A stretch of DNA of 64,000 nucleotides, taken from assembly GCF_014651115.1 (NCBI RefSeq), contig NZ_BMWG01000024.1:62001-126000 (forward strand), written 5' to 3'. The translations under genes and the position numbers were made by a program. Below are positions 34,747 to 42,008 of this stretch, piece after piece; the first letter of the stretch is position 1, and every line of letters starts with the position of its first letter. The DNA is from Streptomyces inusitatus. GTDB lineage: Bacteria; Actinomycetota; Actinomycetes; Streptomycetales; Streptomycetaceae. The notes under the pieces were generated by a model. The model did not search any database. It had not been told where the DNA came from and saw only the letters and a list, made by a program, of their open reading frames with translations.

Positions 34747-35917
34747 TGGGCGCGAGATCCGTTCCCGCGCCGCGCCGGCGCACGGCCACCAGATCCGTAC
34801 GGGCCCCGGGGACCGAAGCCGTCCCGCCGGGGGCCTCGGCGACGGCCCCGGCCTCGGTACCGGTCTTCGCCGGGGCGTCGCTCGCGCACACCGAACCACA
34901 GCCGCCCGGGGCCGCCCGGTGCTCGGGAAGGGTCGTCGTCCCCGCGCCCTCCACCTCGAAGCCGGCGTCCGCGATCATGTCGAGGTCGGCCTTGCCGGCC
35001 TGCCCCTCGCTGGTCAGATAGTCCCCGAGGAAGATGGAGTTCACCAGGTGCAGCGCGAGCGGCTGCATCGACCGCAAATGCACCTCGCGCCCGCCCGCGA
35101 GCCGGACCTCCGCGTCCGGGCAGACGAACCGCGTCATCGCCAGAATCCGCAGGCACCGCTGCGGAGTGAGGTTCCACTCCTTGGCCAGCGGAGTCCCCTC
35201 GAAGGGGATCAGGAAGTTCACCGGGACCGAGTCCGGGTCCAGTTCGCGCAGCGAGAAGACCACGTCGACCAGGTCCTCGTCGCTCTCGCCCATGCCCGCG
35301 ATCAGCCCGGAACAGGCCGAAAGACCGGCAGCCTGCGCCTGCCGCACGGTGTCCACCCGGTCCGCGTAGGTGTGGGTGGTGGTGATCTGACCGTAGGTGC
35401 CCTCGGAGGTGTTGAGATTGTGGTTGTACGCGTCGGCCCCGGCGTCCCGCAGCCGCTCGGCCTGCCCGGCGGAGAGCAGCCCGAGACAGGCGCAGACCTC
35501 CACGTCCTCGTTCTGCTCCTTGATCGCCTCGATGGTCTTCGAGACCCGGTCCACGTCCCGGTCGGTCGGACCGCGTCCGCTGGCGACCAGACAGACGCGC
35601 TTCGCGCCGCCCGCGACCCCGGCCGCCGCCGCCTCGGACGCCTCGTCCGGCTTGAGCCAGGTGTACTTGAGGATCCCGGCCTTCGACCCGAGGCGCTGGG
35701 AGCAGTAGGAGCAGTCCTCCGGGCACAGCCCCGACTTGAGGTTGACCAGATAGTTCAGCTTCACCCGCCGTCCGAACCACTGACGGCGCACCTTCCCCGC
35801 CGCGGCCACCACGTCCAGCAACTCGTCGTCCGAGGTCGCCAGTACGGCGAGTGCCTCTTCACGGCTCGGCGGCTCGCGCCGCAGGCCCTTCTCCACCAGC
35901 GTGTTCAGCAGGTCCAT
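34739..35917 (-). CDS. bioB: Biotin synthase
   Basis: A 392-residue radical-SAM enzyme that inserts sulfur into dethiobiotin. The [4Fe-4S]-SAM motif is GLCPEDCSYCSQ (Cys65, Cys69, Cys72). Further BioB signatures include YNHNLNTSEGTYGQITTTHTYADRV, split as YNHNLNTSEGT and TTTHTYADRV, and the second-cluster region CACLGLLSAGQ. The catalytic core ends near IADAGFEVEG; after it comes an extra tail of about 60 residues, rich in Pro/Ala/Gly and with a GCGSVC pair. The ATG at 35917 heads the operon bioB-bioA-bioD-VOC. bioF is divergent across 208 bp. Confidence 0.96.
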   Translation of the reverse strand: MDLLNTLVEKGLRREPPSREEALAVLATSDDELLDVVAAAGKVRRQWFGRRVKLNYLVNLKSGLCPEDCSYCSQRLGSKAGILKYTWLKPDEASEAAAAGVAGGAKRVCLVASGRGPTDRDVDRVSKTIEAIKEQNEDVEVCACLGLLSAGQAERLRDAGADAYNHNLNTSEGTYGQITTTHTYADRVDTVRQAQAAGLSACSGLIAGMGESDEDLVDVVFSLRELDPDSVPVNFLIPFEGTPLAKEWNLTPQRCLRILAMTRFVCPDAEVRLAGGREVHLRSMQPLALHLVNSIFLGDYLTSEGQAGKADLDMIADAGFEVEGAGTTTLPEHRAAPGGCGSVCASDAPAKTGTEAGAVAEAPGGTASVPGARTDLVAVRRRGAGTDLAPNA

Positions 35918-36125
35918 GACGCCGATCCTGGCGTACGGCACCTGCCCGGGGAAAGGCGGAACTCCACAACAGACCTTGTTCGAGGTGTGTGCATGACCAC
36001 ATCCGCTCCCGGATCCACCCCGGTTAGGGTCTGTGCGGTGCCTACAAAACCCCCTGTCGGCCCGGCCCGTACGCCCCCCGGCGCGGGGTCCCCGCGTCAG
36101 AGCACCGGAAGAGGACCCGACGACC

Positions 36126-37283
36126 ATGGCCCAGGCCCCTCAGGACCCTTTCGAGTGGATCGAGGACGAGGCGCTCCGCCGTGAGCGGACGGGACTGGTG
36201 CGCGGGCTCCGGCCGCGCCCCGCCGACTCCCCGGTGCTCGACCTCGCAGGGAACGACTATCTCGGCCTCACCCGCCACCCCGAGATCACCGGGGCCGCCG
36301 GGGAGGCCGCCCACCGCTGGGGCGCGGGCGCGACCGGCTCACGGCTGGTCACCGGAAGCACCGAACTCCACGCCGAACTGGAGCGGGAACTCGCCGAGTT
36401 CTGCGGATTCGAGGCGGCGCTGGTGTTCTCCTCCGGCTACGCCGCCAATCTCGCCGCCGTCACCGCGCTCGGCGGACCGGGCTCGCTCATCGTCTCCGAC
36501 GCCGGAAATCACGCGTCGATCGTCGACGGCTGCCGGCTCGCGCGCGCCGAGACGGCGATCACCGCGCACGCGGACCCGGAGGCGGTGCGCAAGACCCTCG
36601 GCGCCCACCCCGGGCGGCGCGCACTCGTGGTCACCGACTCGGTCTTCTCGGTCGACGGCGACGCGGCCCCGCTGGCGGCGCTCGCCGAAATCTGCCGGGC
36701 CCACGGCGCTGCGCTGCTGGTGGACGACGCGCACGGCCTCGGGGTCCTCGGCGACGGCGGCCGGGGCGCACCGCACACGGCGGGCATCGCGGGCGACGGC
36801 GGCGTGGTCGCCACGCTGACGCTCTCCAAGTCGCTGGGCGCACAGGGCGGCGCGGTACTCGGCCCCGCCCGGGTGATCGGCCAACTGATCAACACCGCCC
36901 GCACCTTCATCTTCGACACCGGCCTCGCCCCGGCCGCCGCCGGGGCCGCCCTCGCCGCGCTGCGGCTGCTGCGCCGCGAGCCCGGGCGGGCGGCCAGGGT
37001 CCGTACGGTGGCCGGGGCCCTGTACGGCGGACTGACGGCGCGGGGGCTGACGGCCGTACGCCCCGAAGCCGCCGTGGTCTCCGTGCGCGCGCCCTCGCCG
37101 TCGGCGGCGGTGGAGTGGGCCGGGGCCTGCCGCTCGGCCGGGCTGGCCGTCGGCTGCTTCCGTCCCCCGTCGGTGCCGGACGGCGTCTCACGGCTGCGGC
37201 TGACGGCCCGTGCCGATCTGACCGATCAGCAGATCGCCTGGGCGGTCTCGACGGTCGCCCGGACCGCGCCGGCGCCCGGCTGA
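36126..37283 (+). CDS. bioF: 8-amino-7-oxononanoate synthase
   Basis: A 385-residue alpha-oxoamine synthase that condenses pimeloyl thioester with alanine to give KAPA, the first committed step of ring assembly. PLP-site features include LDLAGNDYLGLTRHPE, GSRLVTGSTELHAELE, VDDAHGLGVLGDGG and the PLP lysine in TLSKSLGAQGGAVLG. The ATG at 36126 has GAGGA about eight bases upstream; an in-frame codon at 36033 adds 31 residues without homology. Divergent from bioB, it completes the KAPA-to-biotin set in this window. bioC and bioH genes are not seen. Confidence 0.96.
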   Translation: MAQAPQDPFEWIEDEALRRERTGLVRGLRPRPADSPVLDLAGNDYLGLTRHPEITGAAGEAAHRWGAGATGSRLVTGSTELHAELERELAEFCGFEAALVFSSGYAANLAAVTALGGPGSLIVSDAGNHASIVDGCRLARAETAITAHADPEAVRKTLGAHPGRRALVVTDSVFSVDGDAAPLAALAEICRAHGAALLVDDAHGLGVLGDGGRGAPHTAGIAGDGGVVATLTLSKSLGAQGGAVLGPARVIGQLINTARTFIFDTGLAPAAAGAALAALRLLRREPGRAARVRTVAGALYGGLTARGLTAVRPEAAVVSVRAPSPSAAVEWAGACRSAGLAVGCFRPPSVPDGVSRLRLTARADLTDQQIAWAVSTVARTAPAPG

Positions 37284-37442
37284 GGTCTCCCGCGTTTTTC
37301 CGCCCCGAGGGCGAAGTGCGGGGAACATCCCCTGTCGGGGGCGGATGAGTGGCACTCTGGCCACCAGCGCAATCCGTGGCCGTCCGCGCGATCCCGCTTC
37401 GCGTTCGGATCCGGCCCCGGTGGAACAAGGGACGGTGTCGCC

Positions 37443-37874
37443 GTGGCAGACCTGAAGAAAGCTTCCCTCACTCTGCCGACCGATCCCGTCTCGGTCTCCG
37501 CGGCCCGGAGGTTCGCCCTGGACGTCCTCGGTGAGTGGGGTCTGCCGTCCGGCTGCGAGACCGCCGACATCGTCCGGCTGGTCGTCTCGGAGCTGGCGAC
37601 CAATGCCGTGCAGCACACCTTCGGCCAGTCGCCCACCTTCATGGTGGAGCTGGAACTGGAGTGCGACGAGCTGCTCCGGGTCGGGGTGAGCGACAGTCAC
37701 CCGCGATGGCCCCAGCGGCTGCCCGCGGCGGTGCGGCAGGACAACGGCCGGGGGATGGTGATCGTCCGCAGTCTCATGGCTGCGAACGGCGGGAAGCTGA
37801 CGGTCACCCCGACCGAGGAGGGCGGCAAGACGGTCCGGGTCGCCCTTCCGTGGCCGGGCGGCTTCCCCGGCTGA
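37443..37874 (+). CDS. RsbW-like ATP-binding protein (anti-sigma kinase type)
   Basis: A 143-residue HATPase_c protein of the large Streptomyces RsbW/SpoIIAB-like group. Motifs are N-box VVSELATNAVQHT (about residues 46-58), G1 VGVSDSHPRWP and G2 NGRGMVIVRSLM. It has no membrane or sensor domain. Such proteins usually bind and phosphorylate an anti-anti-sigma partner or hold a sigma factor; no STAS or sigma-F-like partner is adjacent, so the target lies elsewhere. The start is a GTG at 37443. A perfect terminator hairpin follows it. Confidence 0.9.
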   Translation: MADLKKASLTLPTDPVSVSAARRFALDVLGEWGLPSGCETADIVRLVVSELATNAVQHTFGQSPTFMVELELECDELLRVGVSDSHPRWPQRLPAAVRQDNGRGMVIVRSLMAANGGKLTVTPTEEGGKTVRVALPWPGGFPG

Positions 37875-37937
37875 GCGGACGGCCCCGGCGGGCGGCCTCG
37901 TCGGGCGGCTCCGGCGGGCGGCCCCGCGGACGGCCAC

Positions 37938-37972
37938 GGTCCGGCCGCCGGATGTTCTCCGGCGGCCGGACC
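37938..37972. terminator. Bidirectional terminator hairpin
   Basis: A perfect 14-bp stem (GGTCCGGCCGCCGG at 37938-37951 with its complement at 37959-37972) and a 7-nt loop lie between the convergent RsbW-like and NlpC/P60 genes. Confidence 0.85.
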
Positions 37973-38002
37973 GGGCCTGAGGCCGGGCCCGGTGGCGTGC
38001 TG

Positions 38003-38479
38003 TCAGCGCACCCGGCCGTACTTCACGCTCTTGCTCCAGATCTTGTCCAGCTTCACCCAGGACCCCCTCTTGGGCGAGTGCCAGATCTTTCCCTTCCCGG
38101 CGTAGATGCCGACGTGGTACACGTAGCCGCCGGAGTGGAAGAACACCAGGTCTCCGGCCTTGCGTGCCTTGGGGGACACGCGCTTTGTCTTGTTGTACTG
38201 CTGATGTGCGGTACGGGGGAGCTTCTTGCCGGCCTTCTTGTACGAGTAGACCGTCAGCCCGGAGCAGTCGAAGCGCGAGGGACCCGTGGCGCCGTATCCG
38301 TAGGGCGAGCCCTTCTTGGACTCCGCCACCTTCAGCGCCTTGCTCGCGTGCGACGTCGCGGCGTGCGCCTCGGACGTGCCGCCCGGCGCGATCAGCGATC
38401 CACCGACGGCGGCGAGGGTGAGAGCCGTCACGGCCCCCGCCCGGCTCATCAGAAACGGGACGTTTGTGTGCGCGGTCAT
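38003..38479 (-). CDS. Secreted NlpC/P60 cell-wall hydrolase
   Basis: A 158-residue secreted gamma-D-glutamyl-meso-DAP-type endopeptidase. A signal peptide covers residues 1-40 (hydrophobic AVTALTLAAVGGSLIAP, probable cut after SEAHA). The NlpC/P60 domain fills the rest, with catalytic Cys72 in RFDCSGLTVYSY, His122 in YVYHVGIYAG and a third polar residue, His134. It has no separate wall-binding domain, and the mature part is rich in Lys, as expected for wall association. The ATG at 38479 has AAGGG upstream. Its 5' untranslated region matches a c-di-AMP (ydaO-type) riboswitch, which in Streptomyces typically controls wall hydrolase genes. Confidence 0.93.
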   Translation of the reverse strand: MTAHTNVPFLMSRAGAVTALTLAAVGGSLIAPGGTSEAHAATSHASKALKVAESKKGSPYGYGATGPSRFDCSGLTVYSYKKAGKKLPRTAHQQYNKTKRVSPKARKAGDLVFFHSGGYVYHVGIYAGKGKIWHSPKRGSWVKLDKIWSKSVKYGRVR

Positions 38480-38485
38480 GCGCGA

Positions 38486-38673
38486 CCCTTCGTCAGCCGC
38501 CTGTGAAGGATGACCTGTCGGGTTCGGGCGGACGAAGGTGCCCGGCCGCATGACGCGGCTTCACCCCGAGGGACTTCCGGATCTCCCGGACGCCCCGTAC
38601 TGCTTGGGTCCTCCACTCCTGCCGAAGCACTTCTGTCGACCAGTCATCCGAAGCGGCGGCAGGACTCGGCGTC
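38486..38673 (-). promoter_or_regulatory. Candidate ydaO-type c-di-AMP riboswitch
   Basis: The minus-strand leader of the NlpC/P60 gene carries elements I recognise from the ydaO-yuaA class. GGGGTGAAGCC lies near 38555-38570. CCGAACCCGACAGG (38527-38514) is close to the near-invariant CCGAACCCGACAG core. CACAGGCGGC (38505-38496) follows. GGACCCA is present near 38605-38615. CACCTTCGTC (38540-38531) can pair with GACGAAGGG (38494-38486), closing a helix just before the ribosome site. CCTGCC/GGCAGG arms close an outer helix. The boundaries are approximate. A structure search is needed, but the motif order and the wall-hydrolase target agree well with known actinobacterial examples. Confidence 0.8.
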
Positions 38674-38986
38674 CGCTCGGACTGCCCCGCCGAGGTGACG
38701 GGGGCTTGTCGTCCCAGGGATCTTGACCCATGACATGTCAAATTTCCGAGCGGAAACGGCGATATGTGAGTTTTAACACCCTTGGTCCGTTCAGGTGGAC
38801 AGACCCTCCGGGCGGTTCGGCCCTCGACACCTGAGCATGCCCGCACCAGCACCGGAATACATCATTCCGTGATTTTGTCCTCGTGTCGCGCAAGTTGGCC
38901 GTAGTTGCCAGTGGGACGGCATATACATCAAACGGAGTACCTCCCCCGGCACTCGAACGGCGGTTGCCCGCGTGGCCGACGGCGCG
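38674..38986. other. AT-richer intergenic region upstream of the riboswitch
   Basis: This stretch between the ClpP-like gene's 3' end and the NlpC leader is less GC-rich than its surroundings. It holds a 10-bp palindrome, TGACATGTCA (38731-38740). On the minus strand it also holds TTGACA (38742-38737), a plausible -35 for the riboswitch transcript; no strong -10 matches it. A short open frame on the minus strand has no recognisable product and is not called. Confidence 0.5.
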
Positions 38987-39628
38987 TCAGAAGGGCCGGG
39001 AGGGTGGCCCGGAGGCTCCGCGATTGCGGACAACATGGTCGATAAGGCCGTATTCCCTTGCGGCCGGAGCGGTGAGAAAGGTGTCCCGCTCCAGATCGGC
39101 CGCGACCCGCCCGGCACTCCGCCCCGAGTGCCGGGCCAGCAGCCCGGTCAGCTGGGCGCGCAGCCGCAGCAGTTCCGCCGCCCGGATCTCCAGATCGGAC
39201 GGCGTGCCGCGCACCGGCTCGGCCTCGGCCGGCTGGCGAAGGACGATCCGTGCGCCGGGCAGCGCCAGCCGTTTCCCGGGGGTTCCCGCCGCGAGTAGCA
39301 GCGCGGCGCTCGACACCGCCTGGCCGAGGCAGATCGTCTCCACTTCGCAAGTGATCATTTGCAGTGTGTCGTAGATCGCGGACATCGCGTCGAGCGAGCC
39401 GCCGGGGGAGTTGATGTAGAGCGAGACGTCCCGGTCGGGAGCCGCGTATTCCAGATGCAGCAGCTGGGCGATGACGTCGGTGGCCGCGGTGTCGTCCACG
39501 GGGGTGCCGAGGAAGACGATCCGCTCGGCCAGCAGCTTGGCGTACGGATCGTGGGTGCGGACCCCGTTCGGCGTGCGCTCGGTGAACTCCGGCAGGACAT
39601 AACGGTTCTGAGGGGAGGGGTGGTTCAT
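38987..39628 (-). CDS. ClpP-like protein lacking the catalytic histidine
   Basis: A 213-residue ClpP-fold protein. The fold markers are clear: IVFLGTPVDDTAATDVIAQLLHLE, DVSLYINSPGGSLDAMSAIYDTLQ, and ERDTFLTAPAAREYGLIDHVV. The nucleophile position is kept (Ser106 in LGQAVSSAALLLAAG) and so is the Asp (Asp182). The catalytic His, normally in the HQP segment, is Arg131 (ARIVLRQPAEAE); the codon at 39238-39236 is CGC, one base from CAC. The following handle sequence is also altered. It is likely proteolytically inactive alone and may be a regulatory or mixed-ring subunit. Streptomyces carry several clpP copies and I recall a degenerate single-gene one, which this may be. GAGGAGG precedes the ATG at 39628. 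A promoter gap with TGTACA-type sites is shared with a divergent antitoxin gene. Confidence 0.9.
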   Translation of the reverse strand: MNHPSPQNRYVLPEFTERTPNGVRTHDPYAKLLAERIVFLGTPVDDTAATDVIAQLLHLEYAAPDRDVSLYINSPGGSLDAMSAIYDTLQMITCEVETICLGQAVSSAALLLAAGTPGKRLALPGARIVLRQPAEAEPVRGTPSDLEIRAAELLRLRAQLTGLLARHSGRSAGRVAADLERDTFLTAPAAREYGLIDHVVRNRGASGPPSRPF

Positions 39629-39678
39629 GGCGTGCCTCCTCGTGCGTGACATCGGCGGAGAGTGCCGTCTGTAAAAAA

Positions 39679-39705
39679 TGTACAGGACGTACAGAGCGTT
39701 ATGAT
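39679..39705 (+). promoter_or_regulatory. TGTACA-type operator and leaderless promoter for the antitoxin gene
   Basis: TGTACA (39679-39684) and the half-site GTACA (39689-39693) form an inverted pair TGTAC-N5-GTACA. I recall TGTACA as the core of YefM-YoeB operators. The -10 TATGAT (39700-39705) ends six bases before the antitoxin ATG, which implies a leaderless mRNA, and the operator covers the -35 region. Only 83 bp separate the two divergent starts, so the site may also affect the ClpP-like gene. Confidence 0.65.
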
Positions 39706-39711
39706 GGTGCC

Positions 39712-39996
39712 ATGGCGTATGAGATTCCGGTGACGCAGGCCCGCGCGGAGCTTGCCGATCTGATCAACCGAGTGGTCTACGGCGGCGAGCGCGTAGTGGT
39801 GACCCGGCACGGGAAACCGCTCGTGGCGCTGGTGTCCGCCGAGGACTTGGAGCGCCTGGAGGCGGGCCGGGAGCCCGTGAGCGAGCCGGTGGTCAGCTCG
39901 GTCTCCTCGCTGGAGTCCACGACCGCCGCCCCGGACGAGCGGGGCCGCTTCGGGCTCACGGCGGAGCACCACCGCCGCCCCGGCCACCGGGGCTGA
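39712..39996 (+). CDS. Phd/YefM-family antitoxin without an adjacent toxin
   Basis: A 94-residue antitoxin. The first 55 residues are a typical Phd/YefM DNA-binding domain (YEIPVTQARAELADLINRVVYGGERVVVTRHGKPLVALVSAEDLERLE). In the usual order this would be AYEIPVTQARAELADLI then NRVVYGGERVVVTRHGKPL. The rest is a Ser/Thr/Pro-rich disordered tail, the part that normally binds the toxin. I looked for a RelE/YoeB or Doc frame in the 380 bp that follow, on both strands, and saw none. So it is an orphan antitoxin or a stand-alone repressor. It is divergent from the ClpP-like gene and followed by a GTACAG repeat array. Confidence 0.88.
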   Translation: MAYEIPVTQARAELADLINRVVYGGERVVVTRHGKPLVALVSAEDLERLEAGREPVSEPVVSSVSSLESTTAAPDERGRFGLTAEHHRRPGHRG

Positions 39997-40376
39997 CCTC
40001 TTCCGTACAGCCGTACAGCCGTACAGCCGTACAGCCGTACAGCCGTACAGCCGTACAGCCGCATGGCCGCATGACCCGGGCGACCGGGCGACCGGACGCC
40101 CGTCGGCCCATGGCCGAATTCACGCGGCGGCGGCTTTTCGCGCGCCCCGCCCCGGGCGGCTGAATCACGCCCCATCGGGAGTGGCGCGCATCACCGCCCG
40201 GACGGGCCATCTCCGTACAGAACAGATCAGTTCACACCCTGTCGCGGATGCACCGCTCACCGGGACACGGCTCACCGGTTATTGGTTAGGTAAAGAAACA
40301 GCCGTACGGCCTGTCGCCGGACGCCCTTCACGCGCGAGGATCCCCCGAAGGACTCGACGGAGAAGGGAAGTTCCTG
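39997..40376. other. Gap between antitoxin and tap with repeat array and tap leader
   Basis: The gap begins with the 8-bp array described separately. The middle section (40060-40260) shows no gene, and no toxin is recognisable. The last 110 bases contain an AT-richer stretch (GGTTATTGGTTAGGTAAAG, about 40277-40295) that probably holds the tap promoter. Confidence 0.6.
40003..40058. repeat. Seven perfect CCGTACAG repeats after the antitoxin gene
   Basis: CCGTACAG repeats seven times without change from 40003 to 40058, followed by two degenerate copies (CCGCATGG, CCGCATGA). Each unit carries GTACAG, the same half-site found in the antitoxin promoter (GTACAG at 39689-39694). The array starts six bases after the antitoxin stop. 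Confidence 0.92.
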
Positions 40377-41954
40377 GTGAGACGCACAGCGATGTTCGGC
40401 GCTACCGGCACTCTGATAGCGGGCACGCTCATGGCGGGCGCGATCGCGGCCCCGGTCGCGCAGGCCGAATCCCGCCACCAAAGCTGGTACGAGGCGCGCG
40501 GGGTGGAGACGGCCGCCGAACGCGCCGCGCAGAAGGGCATCGACTGGGCGGACTGTCCCGCCGACTGGAATCTCCCCAAGCCCATCCAGTGCGGCACGGT
40601 CACCGTGCCGCTCGACTACGCCAAGCCGAACGGCCGGCAGATCACCCTCGCCGTCGACCGGATCGGCAACACCGGCACCAAGGAGGAGCGCCAGGGCGCG
40701 CTCCTCTACAACCCCGGCGGCCCCGGCGGCTCCGGAATGCGCTTCCCCACCCGGGTCACCAACAAGAGCCCGCTCTGGGCGAAGACCGCCAAGGCCTACG
40801 ACTTCGTCGGCTTCGACCCCCGGGGCGTGGGCCGCTCCACCCCGATCTCCTGCGTCGACCCGCAGGAGTTCGTCAAGGCCCCCAAGGCCGACCCGGTCCC
40901 CGACAGCGAGGCCGACAAGCGCGCCCAGCGCAGGCTCGCCGCCGAGTACGCGGACGGCTGCGCCGAGCGCAGCGGCTGGATGCTGCCGCACATGACCACC
41001 CCGAACACCGCCCGCGACCTCGATGTCATCCGGGCCGCCCTCGGCGAGGAGAAGCTCAACTTCCTCGGCGTCTCCTACGGCACCTACCTGGGCGCGGTCT
41101 ACGCGACGCTCTTCCCGGGCCATGTCCGCCGGATGGTCGTGGACAGCGTGGTCAACCCCTCGCGCCAGAAGATCTGGTACCAGGCCAACCTGGACCAGGA
41201 CGTCGCCTTCGAGATGCGCTGGAACGACTGGAAGCAGTGGGTCGCCGACAACGACGCGACCTACAAGCTCGGCGACACCCCGGCGAAGGTCGAGGCGCAG
41301 TGGCAGAAGCTGCGCGCCGCGGCCAAGGCGGCCCCCCTCGGCGGGGTCGTCGGCCCGGCCGAGCTGACCGGCTTCTTCCAGGGCGCGCCGTACTACGACT
41401 CCTCCTGGGCGCCGGTCGCCCGGATCTTCAGCAAGTACGTCGCCGGTGACCCGCAGCCGCTGATCGACGCGGCCGGCCCGGACCTCTCCGACACCGCAGG
41501 AAACGCCCGCTCGGAGAACAGCAACGCCGTCTACACGGCCGTCGAGTGCGCCGACGCCAAGTGGCCCACCAAGTGGAAGACGTGGGACCGGGACAACACC
41601 AGGCTCCACCAGGACTACCCCTTCCTGACCTGGTCCAACGCCTGGATGAACCTCCCCTGCTCGACCTGGTCCACCAAGCAGCACACCGCGGTCAACGTGA
41701 AGTCGTCCAAGGGTCTGCCGGGCGTGCTCATCGTGCAGGCCGAGCGCGACGCCGCCACCCCCGTCGAGGGCGCGTACGAGCTGCACAAGCGGCTCAAGGG
41801 CTCGCGTCTGATCGTCGAGAAGAACGCCGGTTCGCACGGCGTCACCGGCATCACCAACGCCTGTGTCAACCAGCGGGTCGACGCCTACCTGCTCAACGGC
41901 ACCCTGGACGCGGCCAATGTGACGTGCGACCCGCACGCCGCCCCCAAGCCGTGA
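40377..41954 (+). CDS. tap: Tripeptidyl aminopeptidase precursor
   Basis: A 525-residue secreted alpha/beta-hydrolase peptidase (S33 family) that removes tripeptides from the N-termini of secreted proteins. It closely resembles the S. lividans Tap sequence I remember. The signal peptide covers residues 1-30 (LIAGTLMAGAIAAPVAQA). The oxyanion motif is YNPGGPGGSGMRFP, the nucleophile Ser is in LGVSYGTYLGAVY (about residue 235), the Asp in VQAERDAATP and the His in NAGSHGVTG. A pro-segment probably follows the signal peptide. The start is a GTG at 40377 with AAGGGAAG upstream. Its stop is followed by a strong bidirectional terminator. Confidence 0.95.
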   Translation: MRRTAMFGATGTLIAGTLMAGAIAAPVAQAESRHQSWYEARGVETAAERAAQKGIDWADCPADWNLPKPIQCGTVTVPLDYAKPNGRQITLAVDRIGNTGTKEERQGALLYNPGGPGGSGMRFPTRVTNKSPLWAKTAKAYDFVGFDPRGVGRSTPISCVDPQEFVKAPKADPVPDSEADKRAQRRLAAEYADGCAERSGWMLPHMTTPNTARDLDVIRAALGEEKLNFLGVSYGTYLGAVYATLFPGHVRRMVVDSVVNPSRQKIWYQANLDQDVAFEMRWNDWKQWVADNDATYKLGDTPAKVEAQWQKLRAAAKAAPLGGVVGPAELTGFFQGAPYYDSSWAPVARIFSKYVAGDPQPLIDAAGPDLSDTAGNARSENSNAVYTAVECADAKWPTKWKTWDRDNTRLHQDYPFLTWSNAWMNLPCSTWSTKQHTAVNVKSSKGLPGVLIVQAERDAATPVEGAYELHKRLKGSRLIVEKNAGSHGVTGITNACVNQRVDAYLLNGTLDAANVTCDPHAAPKP

Positions 41955-41972
41955 CCGTCCGAGGCTGAACAG

Positions 41973-42008
41973 AGGGAGGGGCGGCCGGTCATCCGGCCGC
42001 CCCTCCCT
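41973..42008. terminator. Bidirectional terminator overlapping the plsC 3' end
   Basis: A perfect 16-bp stem (41973-41988 with 41993-42008) around the tetraloop TCAT lies between tap and the convergent acyltransferase. The loop and right arm are part of the acyltransferase stop and last codons. A T-rich CTTCTTG follows. Confidence 0.9.

Noticed and set aside
35918..36125. Biotin operator (BirA or BioQ type) between bioB and bioF
   Set aside because: Only a weak ACCT-N6-AGGT pair near 35972-35985 is visible; it does not match a biotin operator that I know well enough to call.
38791..39117. Minus-strand open frame between the ClpP-like and NlpC genes
   Set aside because: It overlaps the end of the ClpP-like gene, has no ribosome site near its ATGs and no recognisable product.
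40003..40066. Possible CRISPR array
   Set aside because: Units are 8 bp and directly adjacent, with no spacers and no cas genes.
39997..40376. Search for a RelE, YoeB or Doc toxin after the antitoxin
   Set aside because: No frame of suitable size shows toxin-like sequence on either strand; the only open frames arise from the 8-bp repeat and the tap leader.
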